64,000 bases of DNA. It comes from Lepidodermella squamata. Taxonomy: Eukaryota > Gastrotricha. Below, in pieces: positions 10,090 to 21,560 of the stretch. Within the stretch, counting starts at the first letter, position 1, and every line of letters starts with the position of its first letter. The position numbers and the translations under genes were made by a program. The notes under the pieces are model-generated. The model did not search any database, had not been told where the DNA came from, and saw nothing but the letters and a program-made list of their open reading frames with translations. The DNA is taken from assembly GCA_047495785.1 (NCBI GenBank), contig JBLDXI010000017.1:2418001-2482000 (forward strand), given 5' to 3'.

Positions 10090-11885
10090 ATGTCGAGCTT
10101 TATTACAGCCGGCTTTTTAAGCGCCAAGTTTGAGGAAAATGAAGAAAACGAAGATCGCATGAGTAACCCGAACAATTCCGCTCGGTCCGATCCTGGCGAT
10201 CTTGCTTCATCTCGGATAAGTAGATCCGAACTGATGAACGAAAGCCGTGCTGTAAGTGCGCGCAATGATGGTGCAAATAGTGAATTTGACTCGAAAGCAG
10301 CTACTATAATATCAGACGACCGGCAGCTATCTACAGCTGCGTCGAAAACACCGCAATTTCCGCCTAATGGCACGACATGTGATTTGCTCAACGGCCTACT
10401 GTCGCTCGAAGTCAGCGAGCTGGGCTACCCCGATTACATGCTGATTCAGCGGCTGAGATGTCGGGCGCATTGTTTGCTCCTTCACGCTGTAGCTCATTCA
10501 GTCTACCTGGTCAACGTTTTAAATGCACTCAGGTTTGGGCTGACCGAAGTTCAAAGACTTGATTAATTCGTTTAATTTTGCTACAGGCTGAAAGCTCTTG
10601 ACATTCTGCATCCTGAAACTAAGTACACTCGCAAGATCACGGACGCAAAGTGAGCTGGAATTTTTTTGTTAATTAACCGGTTATTACGCCGCCGGTGTTG
10701 TAAATTGCAACAGACATCCGGATCCGGCTCGCATCGCCGTGATAGGCTGTGGCCGGCTTGGTCGGTTGATCATCAAATCGATGCTAACGTTTGGCATGAC
10801 TGAACATCACATGATTCGTGTTGGCACCAGGCACCCAGAAGAAAATGAGCTATTGATCCAAAAAGGTATTCAAATCTCTAACAACAACGCAATGGCAGTC
10901 AGTGATGCCGATATCGTGTTCGTCTGCGTTCCGCCTCACATGCATATCGACGTTCTGAAACAGTTGAATGACGCGGTGAATGAGTCAACAATCGTCGTAA
11001 CTTTCGTACCGCCTTTCACGGCCAAGAAATTGAGGTGTTATGCGCCGAAATTACATAATTTAATAAGGCCTGAATATGACTTGGAAGAGGCCGGGCCTGA
11101 ACAACATGCGGAGTGGAATTGTCAAATCCCGATACCAGACATTTTTGAACACAAAAGCTATGTTGAAATCACTTGCCCGTTGACTGGGCTACACGGTTCG
11201 ACCCAGCACACGGACAAAAGGCCGGCAATTACCCCTGCAAGGTGCGGGGAAAGGACCTTGGAAACGTTTTTCTACGCCATGTACAACCATTGTTGTAAAC
11301 TCGGGCTGAACTGGCAACAAACAATGGATTGTATTAATATTGTACTTTTCAATTCGAAATGCGACGCGGAAGATCATGCGGTGGAAAAATTTCTCGAAAT
11401 TCACGACGTTGTTCTCGGCGACATTTCAGCAACGGCGGATTTGGGTGATGCATTGTCTCGCCAGACCGTTTTGACCCGGTTGACGAGACACTCACCTTCC
11501 CCTTTACCGCTATCGGCACGGGATGGGAAAGCCCGATCGCCGTCGAGGTCTAGCAATCAGTTGAAATCACTTACGTCCATTGAGACGCAAATCGACAACC
11601 TTCTTCGAACGTAAGTTTCCCAGGCACGCTAATTGTGCACTTAAAAATTCACGCAATCACAAACACCGCTATATTCGCCCTAGGCAACAACCGATCCCTG
11701 TCGATTTAATTGACGTTTATGCGCTTAAATGGACGCCTTTGCGATCGGCGCTGTTTGAAGAGCCCGATGACGCCGTACAAACTAAGCGGCAGAGTGCGTT
11801 TCGTAAAGGTTACTGGGGTCAATTCAAGCGCTTTCAAGACTGGCGAAAATGGAACACAGCGCAGGACGTTTCATTCATTTTGTAA
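10090..11885 (+). CDS. NOXRED1: NADP-dependent oxidoreductase domain-containing protein 1
   Basis: Relative of pyrroline-5-carboxylate reductase; the physiological substrate is unknown. Four exons (10090-10532, 10587-10649, 10714-11610, 11684-11885) give 534 residues. About 110 polar residues come first, then LLNGLLSLEVSELGYPDYM. The Rossmann fold opens with RIAVIGCGRLGRLI (GxGxxG) and continues through ADIVFVCVPPHMHIDVLKQL and STIVVTFVPPFTAKKL. The region GLNWQQTMDCINIVLF is followed by a linker rich in Ser, Arg and Pro and a Trp-rich tail (KGYWGQFKRFQDWRKW). An upstream in-frame ATG at 10042 exists, but the acceptor-like TTTTAG lies between the two, favouring 10090. The tail extension is longer than in most relatives. 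Confidence 0.87.
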
Positions 11886-12497
11886 AATCCTCGCACTCCA
11901 AAAAATACTATATTATTTAAAATGCATTCTTTTATCTACCTGCTGCCATTAAATACCAATCGATATGTGTTATTTTTTTCGCATCAAAAACGAACTACGA
12001 CAGACAGATAAAAAGGAAACGCGCTGTAATAAAAATCGTTTTTATTTTTATCTCCTTCGATTTTTTGTAATTCATCGGCACAAGGAAAATTTCGAATAAA
12101 ATTTCGCAAAGACAAACCACTTGTGGTTTCTTCCTCTCCTCCAAGTTTCTCAGGTAATTTGGTCGTAATAAAATGTTGTGATTTGCAAAAGGAACCGTGC
12201 TCAAGAACATATATATCGAAATGAAAATAAATAGAGGGTTTATAATGTTGACAAAAGTAGACACTTGCAAATAAGGGAAAAGCTGATTGAGACAACTTCT
12301 CGTTCTACTGAAATTCCGATAGCTTTGGAAGATGAGACAAATCTACGCATTACGGCTGGAACTTGTCCACGTTGTTTCGCTACACAACGAGATTTAGAAG
12401 AAAAGTTGGCATTTTTCCGATTCAATATATATATATAGAAAAAGAAACAAAAAATACAATAGATGCAATAAAACGATGATTATAGTTAAAGCAATGA
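11886..12497. other. Convergent 3' region between NOXRED1 and the globin-like gene
   Basis: Both flanking genes end here. Frames at 11984-12295 and 12240-12425 (minus) lack any domain and are probably 3' UTR. A short AT dinucleotide run (TATATATATATA) lies near 12426-12437. Confidence 0.5.
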
Positions 12498-13067
12498 TTA
12501 TTGTCCAGTATGAATGGTTTCGACGACGAAGCGAATGACCATGGTATAGATGCAGTCCATCGCGTCCGAGTAGCGATCGCCCAGCGTCTGCTTTATCGCA
12601 GCTAACACAGGCTGTTCGTAGTCTTTGATGAGGCCGGCTTCGTTGAACGGGCTTTCGATGTGTATTTGCTGAGCGTAGTCGATGATGCCCGAAACGTCAC
12701 TGTCAGCAGCTTTTTGCATGCACTCGTCAACAGCAGAGAACAACCGCATCGCCATCGTCTCGAATTCACCGCTGCCGATCTTGTCCGGCGACAACCCGAC
12801 TAGTGACGAGTAGTCCGAGTTTTTCCGCAGCATTCGAATCAAGGCGTCCAGCGCCGTTTGCTCGAGCTCGCGCCGCACGCATTTCCAAGACTGGCGCAAT
12901 TTAAAGGCCTGCAGGCGGCTGAGAGGCAGTCGGCTGTCGACAGCCGCCGACGGGTTGTTCTCCGAGTCCGACGACCCGCCGCCTCGCCCAGTTTCCGTAT
13001 CGCGCTGCTGCCCGCCGAAAATCTCCTTCGATTTGTTGCCAGACGGCAACGTTTCGCACGACGTCAT
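12498..13067 (-). CDS. Divergent globin-like protein
   Basis: 189 residues in one exon. The first 45 are polar and Gly/Ser-rich, with no clear acylation signal. A globin fold follows: helix A with LRQSWKCVRRELEQTALDAL (conserved Trp at residue 61), an E-helix-like stretch FETMAMRLFSAVDEC, then a candidate proximal His at residue 136 in YAQQIHIESPF, and G and H helices ending VIRFVVETIH. The residue at the distal E7 place appears to be Met105, and no Phe stands at the usual CD1 place. Haem binding, if kept, would be atypical. No intron is seen; globins usually have at least two, so more exons could lie upstream. A divergent neuroglobin- or nematode-type globin is the best guess. Confidence 0.6.
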   Translation of the reverse strand: MTSCETLPSGNKSKEIFGGQQRDTETGRGGGSSDSENNPSAAVDSRLPLSRLQAFKLRQSWKCVRRELEQTALDALIRMLRKNSDYSSLVGLSPDKIGSGEFETMAMRLFSAVDECMQKAADSDVSGIIDYAQQIHIESPFNEAGLIKDYEQPVLAAIKQTLGDRYSDAMDCIYTMVIRFVVETIHTGQ

Positions 13068-16000
13068 AATTATAGCCGCCGCAATTGAATTCGACGAAAT
13101 TCAAAACGAAATAATATTTAACGAATCTATGAAACAAATTTTGTTATTCTTGCTGAGGTCAATTCGAAAATAGTTCTCGAACGTGAATAACCACACGTCA
13201 ACTAGAGGATCAATTTTGCATTAATTTAAAAGAGGTGTTCCGGACTCAAAACAAGTGACATTTGGTCTGTGATTTAAGGGCAATAGATAGATAGCAGAGG
13301 CGAATAGCAGCAAATGGAACTGCTGAAAATGAGAAAATCCCTAGAGATAGTGTGTGCAGTGTATATACGAGGTTTCAGATTTCTCTATTTCTTCGTCGCC
13401 CCTGTGCGACGAGCAGTGTCAATTCTGACAAGGATCGTGCCACGTCTGAATTCCCTATAGCCTATAAGCACATGCGTCATTAAAAGCGAACCTTTTTCCT
13501 TGCATGTATAATCTTCGATCTCGACTACACACATGCATGAGGAGAGTAAAAAAACACGATGCCTAGTCAATTCGTGCTCGCCTGTGCGAAAATCAATAAA
13601 TCAGATGGTGATTTTCTGCGTTGAATAAATATTAAAAATACTGAATGTAAAAAAGTGTGAATAATTCATGCCACCAGAGTGCCAAAACTACAACCAAAGT
13701 GTGAAACAACAAAAATCCGCACGAATAGGAAAACACAACCTCATCCGAGAATGATAGAAAAAACTACACAGCTAATAAATTTTTTTAGATATGTAAAAAC
13801 GCAGTGCGAAAAGTGAGTATACAGGCGCCAATTAATCGATTTCCTTTAACAGCGCGCAACAGTAGCCACTCGGCGATCTAGGGTGCACAATGACGTGTCG
13901 CATTAATATCAAGTGGCCGCTTGAAAAATATCGACATGGATACCGGATGACACACCGCGAGCCTGAAATAAACCGTTGCTGTGCGATGCCGATGCGTGAC
14001 TAATGTGTTTTGAAAGGCCTTCAAGATTTGCGCAATCGATTCATACAGTGGAATGACGCCAATGGGACGATAATAACAGATTTGAGGGCCCTCAAGACAG
14101 TTGCCAAAATTACAAAATAGACAAAAAAGCTTGAGATAAGGAGAAATTGTAGATATTCAGACGGGATTTTCGCATGTACCAGTTTCTATTAAAAGTAAAC
14201 GCTTTTTTGCCGCACTCGTTACCCGCTGCGTGGGCCTTTTGCGTAACTCAGAATTCTAGCAACTTGAAGTTGCCAATATTTTATAGCCGATATATCAGCA
14301 AATAATCATTAAACAGCACGCAAACAAAAAAATTGCCGCAATAACAAGCGGATGTGAAACAAATAATCGGCAGAATTACGCGATGAGTGGGCGCAAGCAA
14401 GAAGGCAAAACCAGCTGGGCCCTCGCGAAAATCCAGATGCCAGGCGTATTAGTCGAATTAATCATACTTATAGCCAAAAAATCATGTTCCTAAAATAAGA
14501 CACGTAAGAAATCCTAAATGAGGCTATGCGGCAGTTTACTACACTTTAATAGACGGCTAGGGCACATTTTAGGCAACGCAGTTTAATAAAATTTATGAGG
14601 CGGATGTTTCTACCTTTGAAACGCAACACTATTCAATATAATTAAATTTCGAGGGTTTCAGCGTATCACAGACGCTTGCGAACTCGGAAACTTTACTAGC
14701 ATCGTGTTAAATATTCGCCACTTCTTAAAATCACTAATATATTTTTTAATTACGCATAAAGGTAGAGGGCACGAGGCTGGGAAAAGGAAATCTCGCCTTG
14801 TACTTGCGTCTCAGGACGATGCCACTCATCTGCCTACAATGTCGAGGAGGGTAAGATGTGATGAATAATATGACGAAAAGCAGCTCGAGTGAACTTGATT
14901 CGGCCTAATAAATTTATTAATCAAATTTCGCAAAAACCCATATATTCACGTATGGCAGATAAATGAGTGACGTATAAGATTCGATCAAAGTTGGCATCAG
15001 CCGATATAGACACCGGGGGAGGGGGCGCCTACACTGCATGCGAAATGACAAAAATGGCGTTAGCGATTTTTTTTTCATCAGAAAGAAAGCGTCACATGCG
15101 TCGAATCAATTTTTTGTCTATCGCGGAAGAGGTATCGCGGGATAATGGAATTACTGATGGTTCCCAAATGAGGGCGCGGCATATCCGCAAGAGATAATGG
15201 GCGAAACTGATTTTTTTCTACGAGCCAACTCTCCAAAGATAGCGCTATTGCAAATTTAACTTGAATGAAAAGCAACTGCGGCCCTATGATAAGGAAATGA
15301 GACGCAGCTAATGAAAATGGCGGTGATCAAACGACCATCCATTAATTCGCCGCTCCGGAGTGTATAAAAGAGTTTCGATATATATCGCAGCTTTTTTTAT
15401 ACATTTTCGGTGGCGGAACGGGACGATATAATTTGCGTGAAAATTTGTTCAGCGCGCTTTTATGGGTCTATTTTTGTGGCGGAGCGCATTGGCGTAATGG
15501 GGGTAGCCTGCCTGTACTAATAGTCAGCAAAGCAAATTTCGCTTTCACATAATAGAGGAGCGCGACGTGATACGTATCACAACAACGTGCTGGCTAGTCA
15601 AATAAAAATCGATAGCGTGATGAAATAATGAAGTCTTCATGCGATATATTATGATATGAAAGCATGCGAATGGCAATAATAACAATAACATTATAGTATA
15701 TTATTTACGACTTTCATATTATTCAAACCTCGGCTGTATGCCGAGTATGAAGTGATGATTGACTGAACACATCGTATATTTCAAAATCAGACGCCTATAG
15801 TCCGGATTACACGGTTTCTTTATTTGTGCCGAATATAGATTAGGCCTTTCCTGTTCTTTTGGATGAAGACGGAACAATGAGAAAGGGGACAAGAAAATTA
15901 CATTCGGCTGCTGACGTTCGATTCTAATGAAATGCGACGCTGAAATTGAGCCGCTTCACCATTGTCTTGTTAGGTGTTGAAAAATGTAGAACCGCCGCTA

Positions 16001-16572
16001 GACACATTTCGAATCGATCGCTAATTTTTAAAATGTCTCAGCGTCTTTCTATTGCTCTCAAAAGACCAGAAATAATTATGCGCGCGCAGTGACAGCTATA
16101 GCGCGGGTGAAAGATTAGCTGATCGAAAAAAACGACAACTTTACGATCATAAAAAATATCCCCGAGCGGTCTTAATCTCTATTTTTTTCCTGTCAAGGCG
16201 CATTTTATAGGAAAGATTCACTATTAGTTGCTGAAAACAAGTAGAATTTTAATCAACCAATTCTTTCTTTCATTAAAGGGGCAGAATAAATTGGCTTCGA
16301 GCGTCATCCAGGACACAAAATAGGATCAAATCCTAATATACTGGACGCTTTAAACCAGGAAAATTGAAAGAATGCTGGACCAGTGCCATACCAGCGTTGT
16401 TTACGGCCTGTTGGGAAAGGAACACATTGCTAATTCTCAGTATCCGGAGACAGGAAAGTGCGAAAAATGGCTAAAATAAAGATGTTGGGACACCAGTCTC
16501 ATGCAGGAAATTACCACGCTACTACATCGTGTGATTGAATATAATTGAAACTCTTTTTATACCCGCGTGATT
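13068..16572. other. Gene-poor stretch, 3.5 kb
   Basis: This stretch lies between the globin-like start and the GTPBP3 3' end and is the longest empty region of the window. Open frames are short and shadow-like (13385-13570, 14967-15197, 15078-15275). I found no tRNA, snoRNA pair of boxes or transposon motif. A TGTATAAAAGAG sequence at about 15361-15372 could be a plus-strand TATA box, but no reading frame of note follows. It may hold distal control elements of the globin-like gene or unannotated non-coding exons. Confidence 0.4.
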
Positions 16573-18332
16573 TTATTTTCCAATGCAAAAAGTGCGAAAA
16601 ATTTGGTCCAAAACATCTTCGGTGGTTATTTCCCCCGTCAACTTGCCTAGCTCGCGTACAGCGAGGCGAAGATGCTCGGCGCCAATCACGGCGTCCGTCT
16701 CGCTCTGATTAACAAATAATCGCAAAAAATCAACGGCTGTCTTTAAATGATGCCATTGTCGCAGGCCGCTGATCAGCGGCGCCTCGCCGGCATCGTGGGC
16801 CGGGTTGCCACATAGCTGCGCTGCGGCGCCAGTGATCGAACTGAGAAACGAGCCAAATTGGAAACGAGTCAAACAAGACATGGTGCATACTACGCACTCG
16901 CGTCTAGACCCGGGTAAAATTAATTTCGTGCCTGTCAAACATATTAATCACGTGAGAAAAGTGGGTCGGCTAATCTTGGGCTCAGTCCAAAGGAAAAAAA
17001 TAATCAAAACGAACCATTAGGAAAACGCGATCTCGCCTCCTCCGGTACAAGATCTATTTTGTTGAATACAATGACGATAGGCGATGACGATCGGGATAAG
17101 TCTGCAAAATCCTTATCCTCCGCGGTCAAAACATTGCGAATTATTGATTCGAGGAAATCAGGACGTTCCAGACTGGAGGGGTCAGTTCTCAGATAGTCGC
17201 AGGCATCTAACATGAAAACTAGCAAATCAGCCTCTTTGGCTCGTATTTTCGACCGTTCAACCCCGATTCGCTCGATAGGATCCGTACTTTCGGATCGAAG
17301 TCCAGCAGTGTCAACCAAAACAATCTTGAAATCATAAAATTAGAAAATTCAATTTTCGAAAAAAATATTTTAGAAATACAGGAAAGCCGCCGATATCGAC
17401 TGGCCGTTCGATTGCATCTCTAGTCGTACCCGCAACCGGTGAAACAATAGATACGTCATCATCGCGGCACCTTGAAATGAATAATTGAAATTTTGAAAGC
17501 AATAAGAAGGTTCAAATTACAAAGCGTTCATTAGGCTGGATTTTCCTGCGTTCGGAGGTCCTATTATGGCGACACTAAGGCCCTCCCGAAGCCGCTGGCC
17601 CCGCCTGGCATCGTCCATTCTCGCCCGTATACTGCCGATCAAGTTGCCCATATCAGACCGGGCTTTCTCCATGACTCCTTCTTCGATTTCATCTGAATCT
17701 GAAAAGTCGATCCAAGCCTCGACAGAAGCAAGGGCTGATAGAATTGATTTCCGCCACGAAGCGTATAGCTCTATTCTTTCTTGTGTCCTGTCGATTTGAC
17801 CTACGGCAAGGGCGTGTTGGGCCTCAGTTTCAGCTGCAATCAAGTCTGATACTGCTTCCACACCTCCCAAATCAATTTTTCCTAAAGATCTCAAGACAAT
17901 AAATCAAATAAAACGCGTGTATTGAAAGAAACCGTTATTGAAACTGCGCCGCATGAATTCACCCGGTTCAGCCATCCTGTAATTAGTTAGACCGGCCAAA
18001 GCGGTGAAAAGCGATTTGACAACAGCCGGGCCGCCGTGAACATGAAACTCGACCACGTCTTCCCCGGTGAACGAATTCGGGCGCGGAAACCACAGCACCA
18101 GCCCTCGATCAATCAAATGGCCTGATTTAGCGTCAACTAGGCGACGAAAATACGCATATCTCGATTTGGGTTGGTATTCAGGTGAAAACCCGGCAATATT
18201 TTTTAGAGCTTCTTTAGCCGACGGCCCCGAAATTCGGACAACTGCAACGCCACTCGCGCCTCGTCCTGACGAAAGCGCATAAATCGTATGCAAATTTCGT
18301 TTGAAGCTGTTAAATGGAAATTTAATGCTCAT
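16573..18332 (-). CDS. GTPBP3: Mitochondrial tRNA-modification GTPase, MnmE family
   Basis: Partner of MTO1 in 5-taurinomethyl or carboxymethylaminomethyl modification of the wobble uridine in mitochondrial tRNAs. Five exons on the minus strand (18332-17933, 17881-17521, 17470-17380, 17324-17015, 16931-16573) give 506 residues. N-terminal TrmE domain: TIYALSSGRGASGVAVVRISG and EFHVHGGPAVVKSLF, ending AEPGEFMRRSFNNGKIDL. G domain inside the helical domain: G1 GPPNAGKSS, G2 GTTRD, G3 DTAGLRSE, G4 NKID. The C-terminal FCIGK carries the catalytic Cys of the CxGK signature. The first residues are basic and Phe-rich, consistent with mitochondrial import. The ATG follows a GTTCGGGTAG acceptor-like site by two bases and lies only 63 nt after the upstream dehydrogenase stop. 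Confidence 0.94.
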
Positions 18333-18395
18333 TTCTACCCGAACAAAAAAACGAAATTATTTAACAAAATCACAATATTTTTATTTGGAAAGCTA
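18333..18395 (-). promoter_or_regulatory. 63-nt intercistronic spacer with poly(A) signal and acceptor
   Basis: On the minus strand the spacer reads from the dehydrogenase stop into AATAAA within about 15 nt, then an AT-rich tract, a run of seven T, and GGGTAG two bases before the GTPBP3 ATG. This is the layout of a trans-splicing operon junction: cleavage and polyadenylation of the upstream message, spliced-leader addition to the downstream one. A conventional promoter and 5' UTR hardly fit in this space. Confidence 0.6.
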
Positions 18396-19420
18396 TCAGT
18401 TTAATTTTGTCCATTTTTCACTAATTGCCCACAAGCGTTTACAATCTTCGTCATTCTGAGCGGCCAAGCTCGGCTCTTTCTCCTTGCAGTCTCTGTAAAA
18501 AAAAAGCAAGAAATAAATTAATTATAGCGACACTGATAATTTACTCACGCATAATATTTGCCCGAAACATCTTTCACTTCAGGACTTAGCGCGCAATAGA
18601 GGACTGTTTGGGCTCCTTGCAAAGGCGATTTCAGGAATATCCACAGAAACGGGCCGAGGGTGTAATTGGAGAAGTTTGACTTGCCGAAACTCATGTGACG
18701 ACCAATGTTAGTCCAAACAATACCGGGATGAGTCGCGTAAGTCGTAACGCCAGTTCCTTCCCAACGTTTGGCGAGCTCTCGAGTAAACATGACATTAGCT
18801 AATTTACTCATGCAATAAGCGAAAGCCGGGTCATAACCCTTAGCACTGTTCAGGTCATCGAATTTCATCTCGCCGCGTTCGTGGGCGACGCTTGACACGG
18901 TGACAACTCGACTTGGAGCGGAATCCTTCAATTTATCACCCAGGAGATTAGTCAACAAAAAGTGACCGAAATGATTGACACCCATTTGCATTTCCAAGCC
19001 GTCGTCAGTATACGATTTAGGACACCGCATCACCCCGGCGTTGTTCACCAAAATGTCGAGCCGGGAATTTTGGTCGTTGAATTCTGACGCGAATTTACGA
19101 ACTGAGTCGAAAGAAGCTAAATTGAGGTGTTTAACGTGAACGTTTTTGTTCAGAGTTGCCTGCACGATATCTCTTCGGGCTTCTTCGGCTTTTTCCACAT
19201 CACGACACGCCATGATAACTTTGGCGCCTCGCTTCGCAAAATCCCGCGCCACTTCATAGCCGATTCCGCTGTTCGCCCCGGTAACAACAACTGTTCTCCC
19301 GACTAAAGACACCTTTTCTTCAAACTTGGCACCTCCAACGTAGGATTTAATCAAAACCGACGCCCCTCCTATAGTTCCGGCCAAACTAAGCCAGAAGACA
19401 CGACGTGAAACGCGAACCAT
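18396..19420 (-). CDS. Short-chain dehydrogenase, retinol dehydrogenase 11-14 type
   Basis: NADP-dependent reductase of retinal or lipid aldehydes, membrane-anchored in this group. Two exons (19420-18549, 18492-18396) give 322 residues. An N-terminal hydrophobic anchor (VFWLSLAGTIGGASVLI) is followed by the cofactor motif TGANSGIG near residue 47, NNAG near 127 (in LDILVNNAGVM), VNHFGHFLLTNLL, the catalytic Ser in VVTVSSVAHERG, and YCMSK for the catalytic Tyr and Lys. VMACRD-type Arg after the second strand points to NADP(H). The tail DCKEKEPSLAAQNDEDCKRLWAISE matches the RDH13/11 C-terminus. Which RDH orthologue it is cannot be settled by eye. It is the probable first gene of a pair with GTPBP3. 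Confidence 0.88.
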
Positions 19421-20045
19421 TTTTTCTAACCCGATCTAAAAGACAAGAAAAATTAAACCGTCTTGATTCACATTTTATTCATGAATGTTTTTAATAAGAA
19501 CTGTTCACAACTCATGAATCGTGATTGTGCGCATTTTTAACAACATAAGGCCATAACGATCAAGGGCTTGTTGATTAGAAGTATGTATAACAACGTACTA
19601 GAATAGCACTTTGGAGATACAGGGAAGCATGCGATGATCTACTGTTTTGACTAGTCTTTATATGTTGTCGAAAAGCTACAGGGCAAGTAAGAGTAGAAAC
19701 ATCATTCGCAATGGCGAGTTCACGAACGAGGCAAAATGAGCTACATGGCTGTCACGAAACAAGTTAGTAAAAGCAATCAAAACAAGTCGTCGAGTGAAGC
19801 AGTATATTTCAGGTCAAGTTATAAGAAAAAAGCAGGAATAAATGATGCAAACTTCATCGTTTACCGGTAGAATATAGGTACTTACAGTGCGCAAGAGTTT
19901 CGCAGAAAAGAACGCAAGATGAAATCAAAGCGAGGTGTGTCTCATGATGCAAAATATAACGAATAAGAAATGATTTCCACTGCGATATGTTCCAATAAAG
20001 ATTGAGGCGTTAACAATACTTTGAGATTCATTGCGTTTCGTTAAA
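19421..20045. other. Intergenic, 0.6 kb
   Basis: Promoter side of the dehydrogenase and 3' side of the first small serine palmitoyltransferase subunit. AT-rich; the short frame at 19925-20137 is a shadow. Nothing else is seen. Confidence 0.4.
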
Positions 20046-20321
20046 TCAGGATGGCCCTGTAACAAGGAGAGCCGAGCGCACGGAGCCCCAAATGTTAGCC
20101 AGTTGCACTGGAAGGAAGATGTACGATGTGTACGCACTTAGAGAAAAAATACTCAGCAACGTGACATCTGGAAATTTTGCAAAAATTAATTTAGGCGTGA
20201 AACGAGAAAAACTTGACTTACTGAAAATCAGTTGCTCCCAGGGCTCCAACATGTATATCGATGTGAACATCGTCCATTGGAAATACAGATTCGCCAAAAA
20301 TCGGAAAGGTGAAACAGCCAT
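20046..20321 (-). CDS. SPTSSA: Serine palmitoyltransferase small subunit, copy 1
   Basis: Activating small subunit of serine palmitoyltransferase in the ER, which stimulates the SPTLC1-SPTLC2 dimer and sets acyl-CoA choice. Two exons (20321-20222, 20167-20046) give 73 residues (human SPTSSA 71). The signature FQWTMFTSIYMLEPWEQLIFN parallels human YYQYLLVTALYMLEPWERTVFN, and the second transmembrane part LLSIFSLSAYTSYIFLPVQL follows. The intron lies one base into the Asn codon after ...LIF. A second copy lies 0.8 kb upstream on the same strand with the intron in the same codon. It is far too short for automated gene finders that need 100 codons. Confidence 0.88.
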   Translation of the reverse strand: MAVSPFRFLANLYFQWTMFTSIYMLEPWEQLIFSKSSFSRFTPKLIFAKFPDVTLLSIFSLSAYTSYIFLPVQLANIWGSVRSALLVTGPS

Positions 20322-21132
20322 GGCAATGCCGGAAAATCACAACAAAAATCGTATTCCTAGATAAAATCGGTAAAAATTGAAATAAACACTCGATGAAAAT
20401 TTCATTTTGATTCGTATATATTAAGTAAAATCAGATCTTCATGTTTTGATGTTCATCATAAACTTTAGAGGGCCTAAAATAAAATCTTATAATAGCGTTC
20501 TATAACGTCTTCGTCATATTGCAATTTTGATTTCGTTGATCGCTATGTCGTATAAAACAGTCATAATTTGCCAATAAAGCATTTATGCTCCGCAATTAGC
20601 ATGTCAAATGAAACTAGAGCGAAAATCGCTAAAATGCCGACAAAATATGCGGCTTTGATTGATAAAAAAAAACGCATAGTACGACGCTGATAAAATGGGA
20701 TATCACACAACACAAAACACTGGGAACATCTCAACACAACCCACAACCATTTTGACGCAAATTCACCGCGGTGTGTTATCAAAAATCTTCTCGAATTAGT
20801 TTGTCTTCGTTATGAGTATTCATGTGTAGTGTGTGAGACCAATATAGTATTTCAATCGAGATTGTAGTGCAGCAGTTCAAGGGTGTCAGCAAACGGGGCG
20901 AAAAAAAACAGCGAAAACAAATCGCAGTCATTACACAACCAGCATGATTATCAAGGAGGTACCAGCAGAGTAAAATGGAAATAAACAAAATCAGAATATA
21001 GCGAGTCAGATCACATGATGATGTCACAATTCGATTGTTTCGATAAATGAGCGCGTTTTTTGAATGGTTCAAGCAGCCTCCAGTGTTGTTATGAGAAGAA
21101 ATTTTCTTGAAAGTGGCGCTCCATGCTCATGT
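20322..21132. other. Spacer between the two small-subunit genes
   Basis: About 0.8 kb, AT-rich. Frames at 20561-20782 and 20779-21072 (minus) have hydrophobic stretches but no recognisable family and no matching splice sites, and I do not call them genes. Confidence 0.35.
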
Positions 21133-21347
21133 TCAGTGGAGATACAAATAGCCGACGTAGGAACCGAGTGATATCACAGCCACTAGAGCCGAATCTATTG
21201 CACAATGCACGTAGCTCAAATATCAACACATTTCCCAATCAACTTACTAAAAACTGCTTGTTCCCAGGGTTCCAGCATGTAAATCGATGTTAAAAGAGTC
21301 CATTGGAGGTATGCTTCTTGAACGATGGATGGCAGCTTGAAGCCCAT
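21133..21347 (-). CDS. Serine palmitoyltransferase small subunit, copy 2 (short tail)
   Basis: Two exons (21347-21248, 21194-21133) give 53 residues. LQWTLLTSIYMLEPWEQAVFN is nearly the same as in copy 1, and the second helix reads ALVAVISLGSYVGYLYLH before the stop. The phase-1 intron sits in the same Asn codon as in copy 1, which indicates tandem duplication. The C-terminus is about 20 residues shorter than copy 1 and human SPTSSA, ending right after the second helix. It could be a working paralogue of the SPTSSA/SPTSSB kind, or another tail exon could exist further downstream. Intact splice sites and frame argue against a pseudogene. Confidence 0.8.
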
Positions 21348-21560
21348 TCTGTGTCAACAATCACGTAAAATGTCTAAAATAAAAATTAGGCGATTAGTTA
21401 ACATCATCCGTATAACTTTATGACCAGAACTTTAACCAAAAAAATTTACATGCATAATGTCAGATTTCCCCAACCACTGAACTTCAAATATCACGATACG
21501 AAAATATTGCACTGAGTAGCAATGATGACTGCAACGTTTGATTATAAAATAAATATCGTT

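Noticed and set aside
11984-12295. 103-codon minus-strand frame
   Set aside because: Lies in the 3' region of the globin-like gene, with no family resemblance and a second overlapping frame of equal quality.
15361-15372. TATAAAA on the plus strand in the empty stretch
   Set aside because: Followed by no coding or RNA gene I can recognise; such sequences are frequent in AT-rich DNA.
20561-21072. Two hydrophobic minus-strand frames between the small-subunit genes
   Set aside because: Hydrophobicity arises from AT-rich codons; no start context, splice sites or family pattern.
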